Source of the DNA: Massilia sp. YIM B02763
Lineage (GTDB): Bacteria; Pseudomonadota; Gammaproteobacteria; Burkholderiales; Burkholderiaceae_D
Length of the DNA stretch: 64,000 nucleotides
Direction: 5' to 3'
NCBI RefSeq assembly: GCF_030412015.1
Contig: NZ_JASNRD010000002.1
Span: 62,001-126,000 of the forward strand
Both the position numbers and the translations under genes were made by a program. The notes below the pieces were generated by a model. The model made no database searches and had not been told where the DNA came from. It worked only from the letters and a program-made list of their open reading frames with translations. Positions 8,677-17,155 of the stretch are shown here, one piece after another. Numbering within the stretch: the stretch's first letter is position 1; every line of letters starts with the position of its first letter.

Positions 8677-9528
8677 ATGGACTTGCGCCGCATTCCCTTG
8701 CTGTTTGTCCTCGGCGTCGCCCTGCTGCTGGGCGGCTGCGCCGGTACCGGCCAGGTCAGCCTGGCCGAAGTACGCGAATTCGCCGACGCGTCGGCGCGGC
8801 TGGGCGGCTACGGCGAGCTGTCGCGCCGCTACCGCGACACCTACGAGCGCGAACAGCCCTACCTGTCCCCGGCCGCCGACCGCATCGCGAAGGAAAACGA
8901 TGCGCGCCGGCGCGCCGTCTACGACGACTTCGTCAGCATCCAGAAAAGCGTGGTGCTGTACATGCAGACGCTGAGCGTGCTGGCCGGCGACGTGCGCTAC
9001 GACCTGTCCGACCGCATCGACGACCTCGGCAACGGGCTCAAGGCGAACACGGAATCCAGCCTGCAGCAGCGCCATATCGCCGCCTACACGGGCCTGACGC
9101 GCCTGCTCACGCGGGTGATCGCCTCGAACTACCAGAACCGCAGCGTGGAGACGATGGTGCGCGATGGCGATGCCGACGTGCAGGTGCTGCTGGACGCGAT
9201 GATCGCCCTCACGCGCCTGTACGCCAAGACCAACGAGAACGAGAAGAAGACGGTGCTCGGGATCTTCGACGTCGAGATCCCGTTCTCCGCCAAGAATGCC
9301 GACCGCATGCTGGTGACGCTGGCCAAGGTCCACTACCTGAACAAGTCGACCGAATACCGCCTCGTCGACAAGCGCTACGACGTCGCCCTGCAGGGGCTGA
9401 CCAAGGTCGCGCTGGGCCACCAGAAGATGCGCGAGCACCTGAACGACCTGCGCAGCGACGAATTCCGCAAGCAGCTGGCCGCCTACGTGCGCGACCTGCG
9501 CAATCTGCGCGACGCCCTGTCCGAGTGA
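8677..9528 (+). CDS. Predicted lipoprotein of unknown function
   Basis: 283 residues with a clear lipoprotein signal: positively charged MDLRR, a hydrophobic stretch and the lipobox LLGGC (Cys22). The mature part is almost entirely predicted helix, rich in Arg, Asp and Leu, without a domain I recognise. A good ribosome site (AAAGGA) precedes the ATG. The next gene starts 16 bp after the stop and probably belongs to the same transcript. Confidence 0.8.
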   Translation: MDLRRIPLLFVLGVALLLGGCAGTGQVSLAEVREFADASARLGGYGELSRRYRDTYEREQPYLSPAADRIAKENDARRRAVYDDFVSIQKSVVLYMQTLSVLAGDVRYDLSDRIDDLGNGLKANTESSLQQRHIAAYTGLTRLLTRVIASNYQNRSVETMVRDGDADVQVLLDAMIALTRLYAKTNENEKKTVLGIFDVEIPFSAKNADRMLVTLAKVHYLNKSTEYRLVDKRYDVALQGLTKVALGHQKMREHLNDLRSDEFRKQLAAYVRDLRNLRDALSE

Positions 9529-9544
9529 ACCCGAGGAGCCCCGC

Positions 9545-10054
9545 ATGACGAGCGATCCCCCCAAGCCGAACATGCCGACGCCGCGGCCGGCGCCGCCTTC
9601 TGCCGGCGAAGCGATGGCCAGCGCGCGCCAGGTCGAGGAACTGGCCGACCGCCTGTCCGTCTGCGCCGACAGCATCCACGAGCGCGTGATGCGCGACATC
9701 CGCCGCCACGGCGGAGGCACTGTCCCGGAGTCCGAGCAGGCGGCCGCCCGCGCCATGCTCGACGCCGAGATCGAGCTGCGCCAGCGCGCGAACCGCCTGT
9801 ATGCGGACGCAGCCGCCTGCATCGTCGCCGGGCTCGGCCGGCCACAGGCCCAGCTGGTCAAGCTGACGGCGGACGCGGCCGTCAAGATCCGCCACATCAC
9901 CCGCATCGGCGACGGCATCACGCTCGTCGCGCGCCTGCTGGGCTTCGCCGCGGCGGCGGCCTCGACCGATCCCGTGGCGATCCTGGCGGCGATCGACCGG
10001 CTCAAGACCCATCTGGATACGGTGGCGCTGCACACGCCGCCCGCATCGGCCTGA
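9545..10054 (+). CDS. Hypothetical helical protein, partner of the preceding lipoprotein
   Basis: 169 residues preceded by GAGGAG. A Pro-rich N terminus (1-25) is followed by helices and a hydrophobic Ala-rich segment (about 128-145) that could touch the membrane. I do not recognise the family. Its 16-bp distance from the lipoprotein gene suggests joint function at the envelope. Repeat A2 begins 36 bp after the stop and separates it from the convergent phaB. Confidence 0.75.
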   Translation: MTSDPPKPNMPTPRPAPPSAGEAMASARQVEELADRLSVCADSIHERVMRDIRRHGGGTVPESEQAAARAMLDAEIELRQRANRLYADAAACIVAGLGRPQAQLVKLTADAAVKIRHITRIGDGITLVARLLGFAAAAASTDPVAILAAIDRLKTHLDTVALHTPPASA

Positions 10055-10090
10055 CAAAGGCAGGGCTTCGTAATAGGTAAGAGTAAACAA

Positions 10091-10201
10091 CGTCGTCCCT
10101 GCGAAGGCAGGGACCCAATCTTGCCAGCGCATCGATACCGCAAGCAGAACTTGGGTCCCTGCCTTCGCAGGGAGTCGTTTCCGGCAATGCCGGGAACGAC
10201 G
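10091..10201. repeat. Interspersed palindromic repeat, family A copy 2 (111-bp composite)
   Basis: Left arm CGTCGTCCCTGCGAAGGCAG, right arm TCCCTGCCTTCGCAGGGA, then an extra hairpin (CGTTTCCGGCAATGCCGGGAACG). It lies between the convergent ends of two genes. The same 111-bp composite occurs in reverse orientation at 20308-20418. Confidence 0.85.
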
Positions 10202-10220
10202 TGTTTCAGACGTAACTAGT

Positions 10221-10967
10221 TCAGCACATATGCTGCCCGCCATTGATGGCCAGGTTGGCGCCGGTCATGAAGCCGGCTTGCTCGGACGCCAGGTAGGCGA
10301 CCAGGCCGGCGATCTCGTCCGGCTCGCCCAGGCGGCCCATCGGGATCTGCGGCAGGATCTTGTCGCGCATGACCTCGACGGGGACCGCCTCGACCATGCG
10401 CGTGCGCAGGTAGCCCGGCGACACCGTGTTCACGGTCACCCCGTGGCGCGCGACCTCCAGGGCCAGCGCCTTCGTGAAGCCGTGCATGCCGGCCTTGGCG
10501 GCGGAATAATTGGCTTGGCCGAAGGCGCCCTGCTGGCCATTGACGGAAGAAATATTGATGACCCGGCCCCAGCGCTGCGCCATCATGGGCTCGATCGCCT
10601 GCTTGGTCATGTTGAAGACGCTGTCGAGGTTGGTGTTCAGCACGGCCTGCCAATCCTCGCGGCTCATCTTGCGCAGGCTGCGGTCGCGCGTGATGCCGGC
10701 GTTATTCACCAGCACGTCGAGCCGCCCCATGTCGGCCAGCAGTTTCTGCACCATCCATTCGCAGTCGCCGTAGTCCGTCACGTCGACCTTGAAGGCGGTA
10801 AAGTGATAGCCGTCGTCGCGCTGGGCCGCCAGCCACGCTTCCGGCGTCGCATTGCCCGGCGAGTACGTCACCGCCACCTGGAAGCCTTCCGTCTCCAGGC
10901 GCCGGCAGATCGCCGTCCCCAATCCTCCCATTCCTCCAGTCACCAAAGCCACTTTATCTGCGCACAT
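10221..10967 (-). CDS. phaB: Acetoacetyl-CoA reductase (NADPH), PhaB-like SDR
   Basis: 248 residues from the ATG at 10967, which has a GAAGAG ribosome site; the frame continues upstream without support. Classic short-chain dehydrogenase features: TGGMGGLG nucleotide loop (10-17), NNAG (88-91), catalytic S141, Y154 and K158. The PhaB signature VNGQQGAFGQANYSAAKAG and the C-terminal AINGGQHMC are characteristic. The enzyme reduces acetoacetyl-CoA to (R)-3-hydroxybutyryl-CoA for polyhydroxybutyrate. phaA and phaC are not adjacent. An assignment as FabG is possible but less likely. Confidence 0.9.
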   Translation of the reverse strand: MCADKVALVTGGMGGLGTAICRRLETEGFQVAVTYSPGNATPEAWLAAQRDDGYHFTAFKVDVTDYGDCEWMVQKLLADMGRLDVLVNNAGITRDRSLRKMSREDWQAVLNTNLDSVFNMTKQAIEPMMAQRWGRVINISSVNGQQGAFGQANYSAAKAGMHGFTKALALEVARHGVTVNTVSPGYLRTRMVEAVPVEVMRDKILPQIPMGRLGEPDEIAGLVAYLASEQAGFMTGANLAINGGQHMC

Positions 10968-11059
10968 AGCTCTTCGTCCCGTGTCATTCCGCCGCGCGGG
11001 CTGCGCAGCAGGAAACATCGAGTCTAGGAGTTCGGACAAAGGGGTTTTTGCGAAGAATC

Positions 11060-11091
11060 AAAATCCAGCCAGTCATTTTAGGCTGGCTGGA
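11060..11091 (-). terminator. Rho-independent terminator of the glycine-zipper gene at 11153-11707
   Basis: A 9-bp perfect stem, TCCAGCCAG (11064-11072) with CTGGCTGGA (11083-11091), is followed on the minus strand by TTTTGATT. It lies 61 bp downstream of the gene's stop. Confidence 0.6.
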
Positions 11092-11152
11092 TAAGCGCAA
11101 TGGGTGAAGCGGCAATTGCTCAGCGCATACTCAGTGGAAGCTCAGCGGATGC

Positions 11153-11707
11153 TCAGCGGATAATGTCCGGCGCGCTGGACGGGTCGAAATCGGCCCAGTC
11201 GCCGTCGACGATATTGCCCCTGGCACGCTCGATCTGGGTGGCACCAAGGCCGCGCAGGACGTCGACCGCCCGTCCTTCCTGGCCGGCATCGTCGAAGGCG
11301 ACGGCGACCAGCATGCCGGCATGGCGGTTCTCGACGGGGGCACGGCCGCCCTCTTCCCGTTCGCCGGCATCCTTCATCTTGGAAAAGCTGAACAGCGAGC
11401 CGACGTGGGCGCCGACGAGCCCACCGACCACGGGACCGATCGGGCCGGTGACGGGCGCCGTGGCCGCGCCGGCGACGGCGCCGACGGCCGCGCCCGCCGC
11501 CGCGCCCTGGGCCACGCCTTCCGGCGACTCCTTGGCGCCCGGCGACGTGATGTGGTCGCCGCCGAGCGGCGTCATGTCGTGCTGGCCCGGCTGGCTCAGG
11601 TAGAACCCGCTGATGCGCGCGGCATCGAAACCGGCGTCGACGAGGGCGCGGCGCGCCTGCTCGACTTCATCCTGAAGCTGGAAGTGCCCTGCAATGATCA
11701 TGGACAT
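11153..11707 (-). CDS. Hypothetical protein with central glycine-zipper membrane segment
   Basis: 184 residues from the ATG at 11707, which has GAGGAG seven bases upstream. An N-terminal alpha/beta part (MSMIIAGHFQLQDEVEQAR, similar in layout to general-stress 'heat induced stress protein YflT'-like domains) leads to a Gly/Ala-rich double segment (~70-110: GAAAGAAVGAVAGAA, GPVVGGLVGAHVG), then a second alpha/beta part ending in an acidic tail. The glycine-zipper suggests membrane insertion or oligomerisation. The function is unknown. Confidence 0.75.
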   Translation of the reverse strand: MSMIIAGHFQLQDEVEQARRALVDAGFDAARISGFYLSQPGQHDMTPLGGDHITSPGAKESPEGVAQGAAAGAAVGAVAGAATAPVTGPIGPVVGGLVGAHVGSLFSFSKMKDAGEREEGGRAPVENRHAGMLVAVAFDDAGQEGRAVDVLRGLGATQIERARGNIVDGDWADFDPSSAPDIIR

Positions 11708-11812
11708 GGCTGAACTCCTCGTGCACCCGATGAGCTGCATGATGCGCGCCCGGGCCGGCCGGGTCTGTACGCAGCCGCACGCAGCCTGCGCCAGGAGCGC
11801 TCCTGGCGATCC

Positions 11813-12682
11813 TTATTGCCACTGTCCGTAGACCGCGCCGTAGTGGACGGGTTCCGGCGCCGGCGCCGCGAACCAGTCGCGCGGGTCGACCCGGAAATAG
11901 GCCTGGAACTCGGCATACAGTTCCGGGTGGCGCGATGCCAGCGCGTGCGGCTGCTCGAAGAAGGTCTCGGTGGCGACGGCGAAGAATTCGGCCGGGTTGG
12001 TGGCGCCGTAGGGGTCGAGCACGTCGCGCTGGCCCCAGTACGTGTCCCGGCGCAGCAGCGCGAAATCGCGCGACAGGGTTTCCGACCAGCGCCGGTAGCG
12101 CTCGGCGCTGCCGAGCAGGGGCGCTCCGTTGTTGCTGCCCGATTCGCTGTCGAGCTGGTGGGCGAATTCGTGCAGCACCACGTTGTGCGTGCCTTGGGCG
12201 GGCAAGCCGGCGCGGCGCACATGCTCCCACGACAGGATCACGCGGCCGTCGCCCCAGGACTCGCCCAGCAGGTCCTGGCGCGTCTCCGTGACGACGCCGG
12301 CCTCGTCCGCTTCCTTGCGCGGCACCAGGAAGGCGCCCGGATACACGAGGACGGCGTGCAGCCCCGGATAGACGTCCGTGCGGCGGTTCAGCAGCAGCAG
12401 GCAGGCCTGGGCCGCGATTGTCACGCGCATCTCGTCGGTGACCTCGAGGCCGGCGCAGCCGACGAAGGTCTTCTGGTGCAGGAACTGCTTGACCAGGTAC
12501 TGCAGCTGCTGCCGGAGCGAGGACGGCATGCCACGGTACTGGTCGACGTTGCGCTCGATGTAGCCGAGCTGGACCGCGTCCAGCGGGCGCGCCAGCACCC
12601 GGCGCAGGCGCCAGCGCGGCAGCAGCCAGGCCAGCAGCAGCGCGCCGGCGAGGGCGGCACAGACGAGAGCGGCTTCCATCAT
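11813..12682 (-). CDS. mtfA: Zinc-dependent peptidase MtfA
   Basis: 289 residues. One N-terminal membrane segment (5-22) precedes the peptidase domain, with the zinc-binding HEFAH motif at 171-175 and the downstream NPAEFFAVATETFFEQP signature carrying the third ligand. E. coli MtfA is cytosolic, binds the Mlc repressor and so affects the glucose PTS; the membrane anchor here is common in Burkholderiales homologues. It follows the peroxiredoxin gene by 25 bp on the same strand and may be co-transcribed. Confidence 0.9.
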   Translation of the reverse strand: MMEAALVCAALAGALLLAWLLPRWRLRRVLARPLDAVQLGYIERNVDQYRGMPSSLRQQLQYLVKQFLHQKTFVGCAGLEVTDEMRVTIAAQACLLLLNRRTDVYPGLHAVLVYPGAFLVPRKEADEAGVVTETRQDLLGESWGDGRVILSWEHVRRAGLPAQGTHNVVLHEFAHQLDSESGSNNGAPLLGSAERYRRWSETLSRDFALLRRDTYWGQRDVLDPYGATNPAEFFAVATETFFEQPHALASRHPELYAEFQAYFRVDPRDWFAAPAPEPVHYGAVYGQWQ

Positions 12683-12707
12683 GCCTCCCGGATCGTTGGC
12701 GCCGGGC

Positions 12708-13460
12708 TCAGGCGGCGCCGGCGCGGCCGAAATGCGCTTCGACGTCGTCGGCGCTGCCGATCAGCTGGCCGCCGACGAAGACTTGCGGCCAGGTCATCTG
12801 GCCGGACACGGCACGCAGCACGCTGGTATTGATCTTGGCGTCCTGCGAAATATCGGTGAACACGATGCCATTTGCCTTGAGCACGGCCTTTGCGCGCGCA
12901 CAATGCGGGCAACCGGGTTTGGAGAACATGACGACGGGTTCCGGCGCCTGCGCATCCGGATTGATGTAGCGAAGCATGGTGTCGGCATCGGAGACCTCGA
13001 ACGGATCGCCCTCCTTGTCCGGCTCGATGAAGATCTTGTCGATGATGCCGTCCTTGACCAGCATCGAATAACGCCAGGAACGCTTGCCGAAGCCGAGGTC
13101 GCGCTTGTCGACCAGCAGGCCCATGCCTTCCGTGAAGTCGCCGTTGCCGTCCGGGATCATCGTGATGTTGCCGGCTTCCTGGCCGCCCTGCCAGGAATTC
13201 ATGACGAAGGCGTCGTTCACGGCGACGCACAGGATCTCGTCGACGCCGTTGTCGCGGAATGCCGGCGCCAGCTCGTTATAGCGCGGCAGGTGGGCCGACG
13301 AGCAGGTCGGGGTGAAGGCGCCCGGGAGCGCGAACACGACCACGGTCTTGCCCTTGAACAGCTCGGCGCTCGTCATGTCGCGCCATTGGTCGTTGGGCCG
13401 CGTCTTGAACGTCACGTCGGGGACCGGCTTTCCTTCCAGTGATTCGGCATTCGGTAACAT
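12708..13460 (-). CDS. Peroxiredoxin-glutaredoxin fusion (Prx5-Grx hybrid)
   Basis: 250 residues from the ATG at 13460 (AGGAGA site). Residues 1-165 form a Prx5-type peroxiredoxin with peroxidatic Cys53 in PGAFTPTC; residues 172-250 are a glutaredoxin with the CPHC active site (184-187) and the TWPQVF cis-Pro loop. Such hybrids reduce H2O2 and alkyl hydroperoxides with glutathione as the electron donor, the Grx half recycling the Prx half. mtfA follows 25 bp downstream. Confidence 0.95.
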   Translation of the reverse strand: MLPNAESLEGKPVPDVTFKTRPNDQWRDMTSAELFKGKTVVVFALPGAFTPTCSSAHLPRYNELAPAFRDNGVDEILCVAVNDAFVMNSWQGGQEAGNITMIPDGNGDFTEGMGLLVDKRDLGFGKRSWRYSMLVKDGIIDKIFIEPDKEGDPFEVSDADTMLRYINPDAQAPEPVVMFSKPGCPHCARAKAVLKANGIVFTDISQDAKINTSVLRAVSGQMTWPQVFVGGQLIGSADDVEAHFGRAGAA

Positions 13461-13544
13461 GGATTCTCCTTGTCGATCGCAGGGCGCAATGCGCCGCCTG
13501 GACGGCATATGCGTACCCTTGCTGAGTTTTCAATTGCTGGAATA

Positions 13545-13582
13545 GAAAAAAAATCGCCACCCGGCCGAAAGGCGGGGTGGCG
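13545..13582 (-). terminator. Rho-independent terminator of the winged-helix gene
   Basis: Stem CGCCACCC (13555-13562) / GGGTGGCG (13575-13582), followed on the minus strand by a run of eight T. It is 46 bp downstream of the stop of the gene at 13629-14243. Confidence 0.8.
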
Positions 13583-13628
13583 CGGGATGGGGTGCGGCGC
13601 GTGCCGGGCCGTCGAGACGGCCGGGAGA

Positions 13629-14243
13629 TCAGGCGCGCTCTTTGCCGATCTGGCTCGGTGCCGGGCCGAACAGTGCAGCGACCAGCGGGTCGCGGCTGAC
13701 CGGGCTGCGGTTCACGCGGATCGCGTAGTGGGTGTCGTCGGCCAGGATGTGGAAATGGCGGCCGGTGCCGGCCATGCTCTGCTCGCGCAGGCCCGGACGC
13801 TCCTTGCGCGGCGCGGCGCCTTCGCGCTTCGGCTGGCAGATGGCGCCCAGGAAGGCCTTGACGCGTTCCGGATCCGGGGAAATACGGTAGACGGCCTTGC
13901 CCAGGTAGGTGGCGGTGCCTTCGATATAGCGTGCCAGTTCGATCACGCCGGCCTCGCGCAGGTCGCGGATGTACTTGCGTGCGCCCGACGGCGAGAATTT
14001 CAGGAACCAGGCGATTTCGTCGGCCAGCATCTCATGGGTCTGCAGCTCGCCAATCAGCTTCTGCATGTTCTCGATGCGGCGCTGGGTGGCCGAGGTCGAG
14101 CGCACGCGCTCGATCGGTGCCAGCGAAATCGGGGCGCGCTCGGTCGGCTGCGGCGGGACGCGCTCGATCAATGCAGAATTGCTGGAAGTGTGCACTGCGT
14201 TGAGGTCGCCTTGAACCGCATTGTGGTGAGTCGCTGCATGCAT
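13629..14243 (-). CDS. Winged-helix DNA-binding protein of unknown target
   Basis: 204 residues. A flexible N terminus (1-50) is followed by a winged-helix segment: IGELQTHEMLADEIAWFLKFSPSGARKYIRDLREAGVIELARY, whose helix-turn-helix resembles ArsR/MarR-like regulators. The C-terminal half has no known ligand domain and includes RPGLREQSMAGTGRHFHILADD. It is the last gene before a 0.7-kb intergenic region shared with ompA and is transcribed away from it. Confidence 0.7.
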   Translation of the reverse strand: MHAATHHNAVQGDLNAVHTSSNSALIERVPPQPTERAPISLAPIERVRSTSATQRRIENMQKLIGELQTHEMLADEIAWFLKFSPSGARKYIRDLREAGVIELARYIEGTATYLGKAVYRISPDPERVKAFLGAICQPKREGAAPRKERPGLREQSMAGTGRHFHILADDTHYAIRVNRSPVSRDPLVAALFGPAPSQIGKERA

Positions 14244-14950
14244 ATTGGTTTACTCCGTATAAAGGACTGTGTTCTGGTGAGGCCCGGACCGCCTAGTGAT
14301 ATGACCGTCTGTCAACAAGTCGGTTCCGCTTAACTGGGTACAAGATTGCCTGCCTCACCATCCCCGGTCTGTGCGCCATCCCACATTTCTAAAAATATCT
14401 GGAAGTAATTTTCTGACATGGCGTATTGACGCGGCTCTCCTGTAGAGCCTGCCTGACCGGTGGGAGCCCTGCGTTCGATCAGTGCCGGAAATTGAACTCA
14501 GCGGATAGGCTGCTATCCAACGAATGCCGGCGAGCGGCCGTGATGACAAAACGACATCTGCGCATCCAATCGTGCGCAGGTTTGTTGTGCTGCTACAACA
14601 ATATTTTTGTGGGCAGATTCGTGCGGGCGAAACCGTGTCACCCTGCCCTACACGTGCTTTATGACATCCATATGGCAGAGCCGATCCCGCCTGGTACGCG
14701 CGTCATACCTATGTATAGCTGTAGGGACCACGCTTTTCGGCGCTAATAGGGCGATGTACGACGGTGTTCGTAACATTCAGAAACAAACAGCAATAGTGGT
14801 CGAAAAAGCTATGTTGTAAGATCACCACAACATTCGGCTCTTAGGTGCGCTAGCGCACTGACCCAAGAAAGTGCTGACTTGTAAGCTTGTCATCAACATC
14901 ACTGCAAGGCATGCGATGTCAAGTACCTTTACAACTTATGGGAGTTACCT
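14244..14950. other. Long intergenic region between the winged-helix gene and ompA
   Basis: Over 700 bp without a supportable gene; open frames here lack ribosome sites and have atypical composition. A 7-bp inverted repeat, TTGTTGT (14582-14588) / ACAACAA (14595-14601), followed by TATTTTTG, could be a terminator or an operator. The last ~130 bp, AT-rich and ending in GGAG at 14941, are the likely ompA promoter and leader; strongly expressed porin genes commonly have long leaders. Confidence 0.5.
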
Positions 14951-15997
14951 GTGAATAATACGAAGAAGATCGCCCTGGCCGTTGCCATCATGTGCTCCGC
15001 CGGTTCGGCGCTGGCTCAAGAATCCACGGCAGTCGTCAATCCGTCCTGGTATGTCGCACCGACCGTCGTCGGCATCAAGCCGGATGGCGACTTTGGCACC
15101 GACGATAAAGACTGGGGCGCCGGGTTGAAATTTGGCAAGGCAGTGCACCCGCTGTGGGACATCCAGGCTGGCGCCACCTGGGCCCGCTCGAAGGATGCCG
15201 GCAACGACTACCGCCAGGTCCTGGTGGGCGTCGACGCCCTGCTGATGCTGTCGCGCCAGAACTTCCGTCCGTTCCTGCTGGTCGGTGTCGGCGGCCAGCA
15301 TGACCGCATGGGCCGTCCGGGCCGTGGCGTCCAGGATGGCTGGTCGCCGTACGCAACCGCCGGCCTGGGCTTCCAGGTAGGCATCAACGACCAGTGGTCG
15401 CTGCAGGCCGACGCCCGCGCCGTCAAGGGCTGGATCGATGACGAAGACAAGTTCGGCTTCGACAAGTCGCTCAACAAATACGTGTCGGTCAGCCTGAACT
15501 ATGCCTTCAACCCGCCGCCGCGCCCGGCTCCGGCCCCGGCTCCGGCTCCGGTCGCAGAAGCCCCGGCACCGGCACCGGCTCCGGTCGCTCCGCCGCCGCC
15601 GCCGCCGGCACGCTTCGAGAAGGTGACCCTGGAGGCGACCAAGCTGTTCGCATTCGATAGCGCCACCCTGAACCAGCCGATGCCGAAACTGGACGAGATC
15701 GCCGCTGCCCTGCAGGCCGACACCTCGATCAACGACATCACGATCACCGGCTACACCGACCGCCTGGGTTCGGACAAGTACAACCAGAAGTTGTCGGAGC
15801 GCCGTGCCAATGCCGTGCGCGACTACCTGGTCGCCAAGGGCATCGACGGCAGCCGCCTGAAAGCCGTCGGCCGTGGCGAGGAAAACCCGGTCGTCACCGA
15901 CTGCAACCAGAAGAAGAAGTCGGAGCTGATCGAGTGCCTGGCACCGAACCGCCGCGTGGAAGTCGAGCAGATCACCATCGAACGCCGCGTCCAGTAA
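14951..15997 (+). CDS. ompA: OmpA-family outer membrane protein
   Basis: 348 residues from a GTG start with GGAG six bases upstream. A signal peptide (cleavage after ALA, ~23) is followed by an OmpA-type N-terminal beta-barrel, a Pro/Ala linker of about 35 residues (PAPAPAP repeats, ~188-222) and a C-terminal OmpA domain with FDSATL, GYTDRLGSDKYNQ, LSERRANAVRDYL and NRRVEVE, which holds meso-DAP of peptidoglycan. It ties the outer membrane to the wall. A strong terminator with a TTCG loop follows at 16112. Confidence 0.93.
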   Translation: MNNTKKIALAVAIMCSAGSALAQESTAVVNPSWYVAPTVVGIKPDGDFGTDDKDWGAGLKFGKAVHPLWDIQAGATWARSKDAGNDYRQVLVGVDALLMLSRQNFRPFLLVGVGGQHDRMGRPGRGVQDGWSPYATAGLGFQVGINDQWSLQADARAVKGWIDDEDKFGFDKSLNKYVSVSLNYAFNPPPRPAPAPAPAPVAEAPAPAPAPVAPPPPPPARFEKVTLEATKLFAFDSATLNQPMPKLDEIAAALQADTSINDITITGYTDRLGSDKYNQKLSERRANAVRDYLVAKGIDGSRLKAVGRGEENPVVTDCNQKKKSELIECLAPNRRVEVEQITIERRVQ

Positions 15998-16111
15998 TGC
16001 ACGCATGACGGCAGCATGCCGGCCCGGGTCCGCGGATCCTTGCCGGCAGCATGCCGCCGCCGGCACCCAGGTTCGCGAACCGCGGTGCCGACCCTGGGCA
16101 CAGGCCCGTCG

Positions 16112-16138
16112 AACGCGCCTTCGGGCGCGTTGTTTTTT
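16112..16138 (+). terminator. Rho-independent terminator of ompA
   Basis: AACGCGCC / GGCGCGTT stem (16112-16119, 16124-16131) closed by a TTCG tetraloop and followed by GTTTTTTT. It ends a few bases before the ribosome site of the next gene. Confidence 0.88.
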
Positions 16139-16151
16139 TGGAGGACGTACG

Positions 16152-17078
16152 ATGGCAGTACAAAACTGGGTTCCCTTCTCGCGCCAGCTCCTCCACGTGA
16201 TGCGCTGCGCCATCACCGAATGGATGGCGCACCGGGCGGCCAGCAAGGGTGCGGCCCTGGCCTACTACTCGCTGTTCTCGCTGGCCCCGATCCTGGTGCT
16301 GGTGATCGCGATCGCGGGCTTCTTCTATGGACAGGAAGCGGCGCAGGGACAATTGATCCACGAATTGCGCGGCCTCGTCGGACCGCAGGGCGCGGAAACC
16401 ATCCAGGCCATCCTGGCCGGCGCCCGCAACCACGAGAGCGGCAGGCTGGCGACGATCGTCGCCTCGGTGCTGCTGGTGGTCGGCGCGACGAGCGCCTTCT
16501 CCGAACTGAAGGACAGCCTCGACGAGATCTGGGGCGTTCCACCGCCCGCCGACGCCAGCTGGTGGGACACGGTGCGCACGCGCCTCCTGTCCTTCGGCCT
16601 GATCCTGACGCTGGGCTTGCTGCTGATGACCTCGCTGGTCGTGTCGGCCGCACTGACGATCGTGGAGACCTTCATCGGCAATATGTGGCAATCGGCGACG
16701 ATCGTGCTGGGCTGGCTGGCATCCGCCTTCGGCTTCCTCGTAATCGCCGTGCTGTTCGGCGCGATCTACAAGCTGCTGCCGCGCATCAAGCTGTCCTGGC
16801 ACGACGTGACCATCGGCGCCTTCGGCACCGCTATCATGTTCACGCTGGGGAAATATGCGATCGGCCTGTACATCGGCAACAGCAGCACGACGAGCAGCTT
16901 CGGCGCCGCCGGCTCGCTGATCGCCCTGCTACTGTGGGTGTATTACTCGGCCCAGATCTTTTTCCTGGGCGCGGAATTCGCGCGCCAGTATGCGTTGCAG
17001 CTGGGCAGCCTGCGCAAGAAGGACGTGCCGGGTGCGAAGAAGCCAGATGGCAATGCCGGCGTGAGCGCGGCGCGCTGA
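16152..17078 (+). CDS. YihY/BrkB-family inner-membrane protein
   Basis: 308 residues from the ATG at 16152 (GGAGGAC site overlapping the ompA terminator tail). Six hydrophobic segments are visible (around 37-55, 100-117, 142-167, 187-210, 225-245, 255-280), with the family signatures AAALAYYSLFSLAPIL-like at the first and WVYYSAQIFFLGAEFAR at the last. The family was once called ribonuclease BN by mistake. Its transport or envelope role is not established. It converges on the AI-2E gene across a shared terminator. Confidence 0.9.
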   Translation: MAVQNWVPFSRQLLHVMRCAITEWMAHRAASKGAALAYYSLFSLAPILVLVIAIAGFFYGQEAAQGQLIHELRGLVGPQGAETIQAILAGARNHESGRLATIVASVLLVVGATSAFSELKDSLDEIWGVPPPADASWWDTVRTRLLSFGLILTLGLLLMTSLVVSAALTIVETFIGNMWQSATIVLGWLASAFGFLVIAVLFGAIYKLLPRIKLSWHDVTIGAFGTAIMFTLGKYAIGLYIGNSSTTSSFGAAGSLIALLLWVYYSAQIFFLGAEFARQYALQLGSLRKKDVPGAKKPDGNAGVSAAR

Positions 17079-17104
17079 ACGCCCGCACCGCCGGCGCAAG
17101 ACGA

Positions 17105-17138
17105 AGGCCGGGCCGTCTCGCGACGGTCCGGCCTTTTT
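17105..17138. terminator. Bidirectional terminator between yihY-like and AI-2E genes
   Basis: A 13-bp stem with one mismatch (AGGCCGGGCCGTC / GACGGTCCGGCCT) around TCGC, followed by TTTTTCTTT on the plus strand. It lies in the 77-bp gap between convergent genes. Confidence 0.8.
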
Positions 17139-17155
17139 CTTTCCCGCGGTGGCGC

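Noticed and set aside
14426-14819. Open frames upstream of ompA
   Set aside because: No ribosome sites, overlapping frames of similar size and no recognisable protein; treated as leader and promoter DNA.
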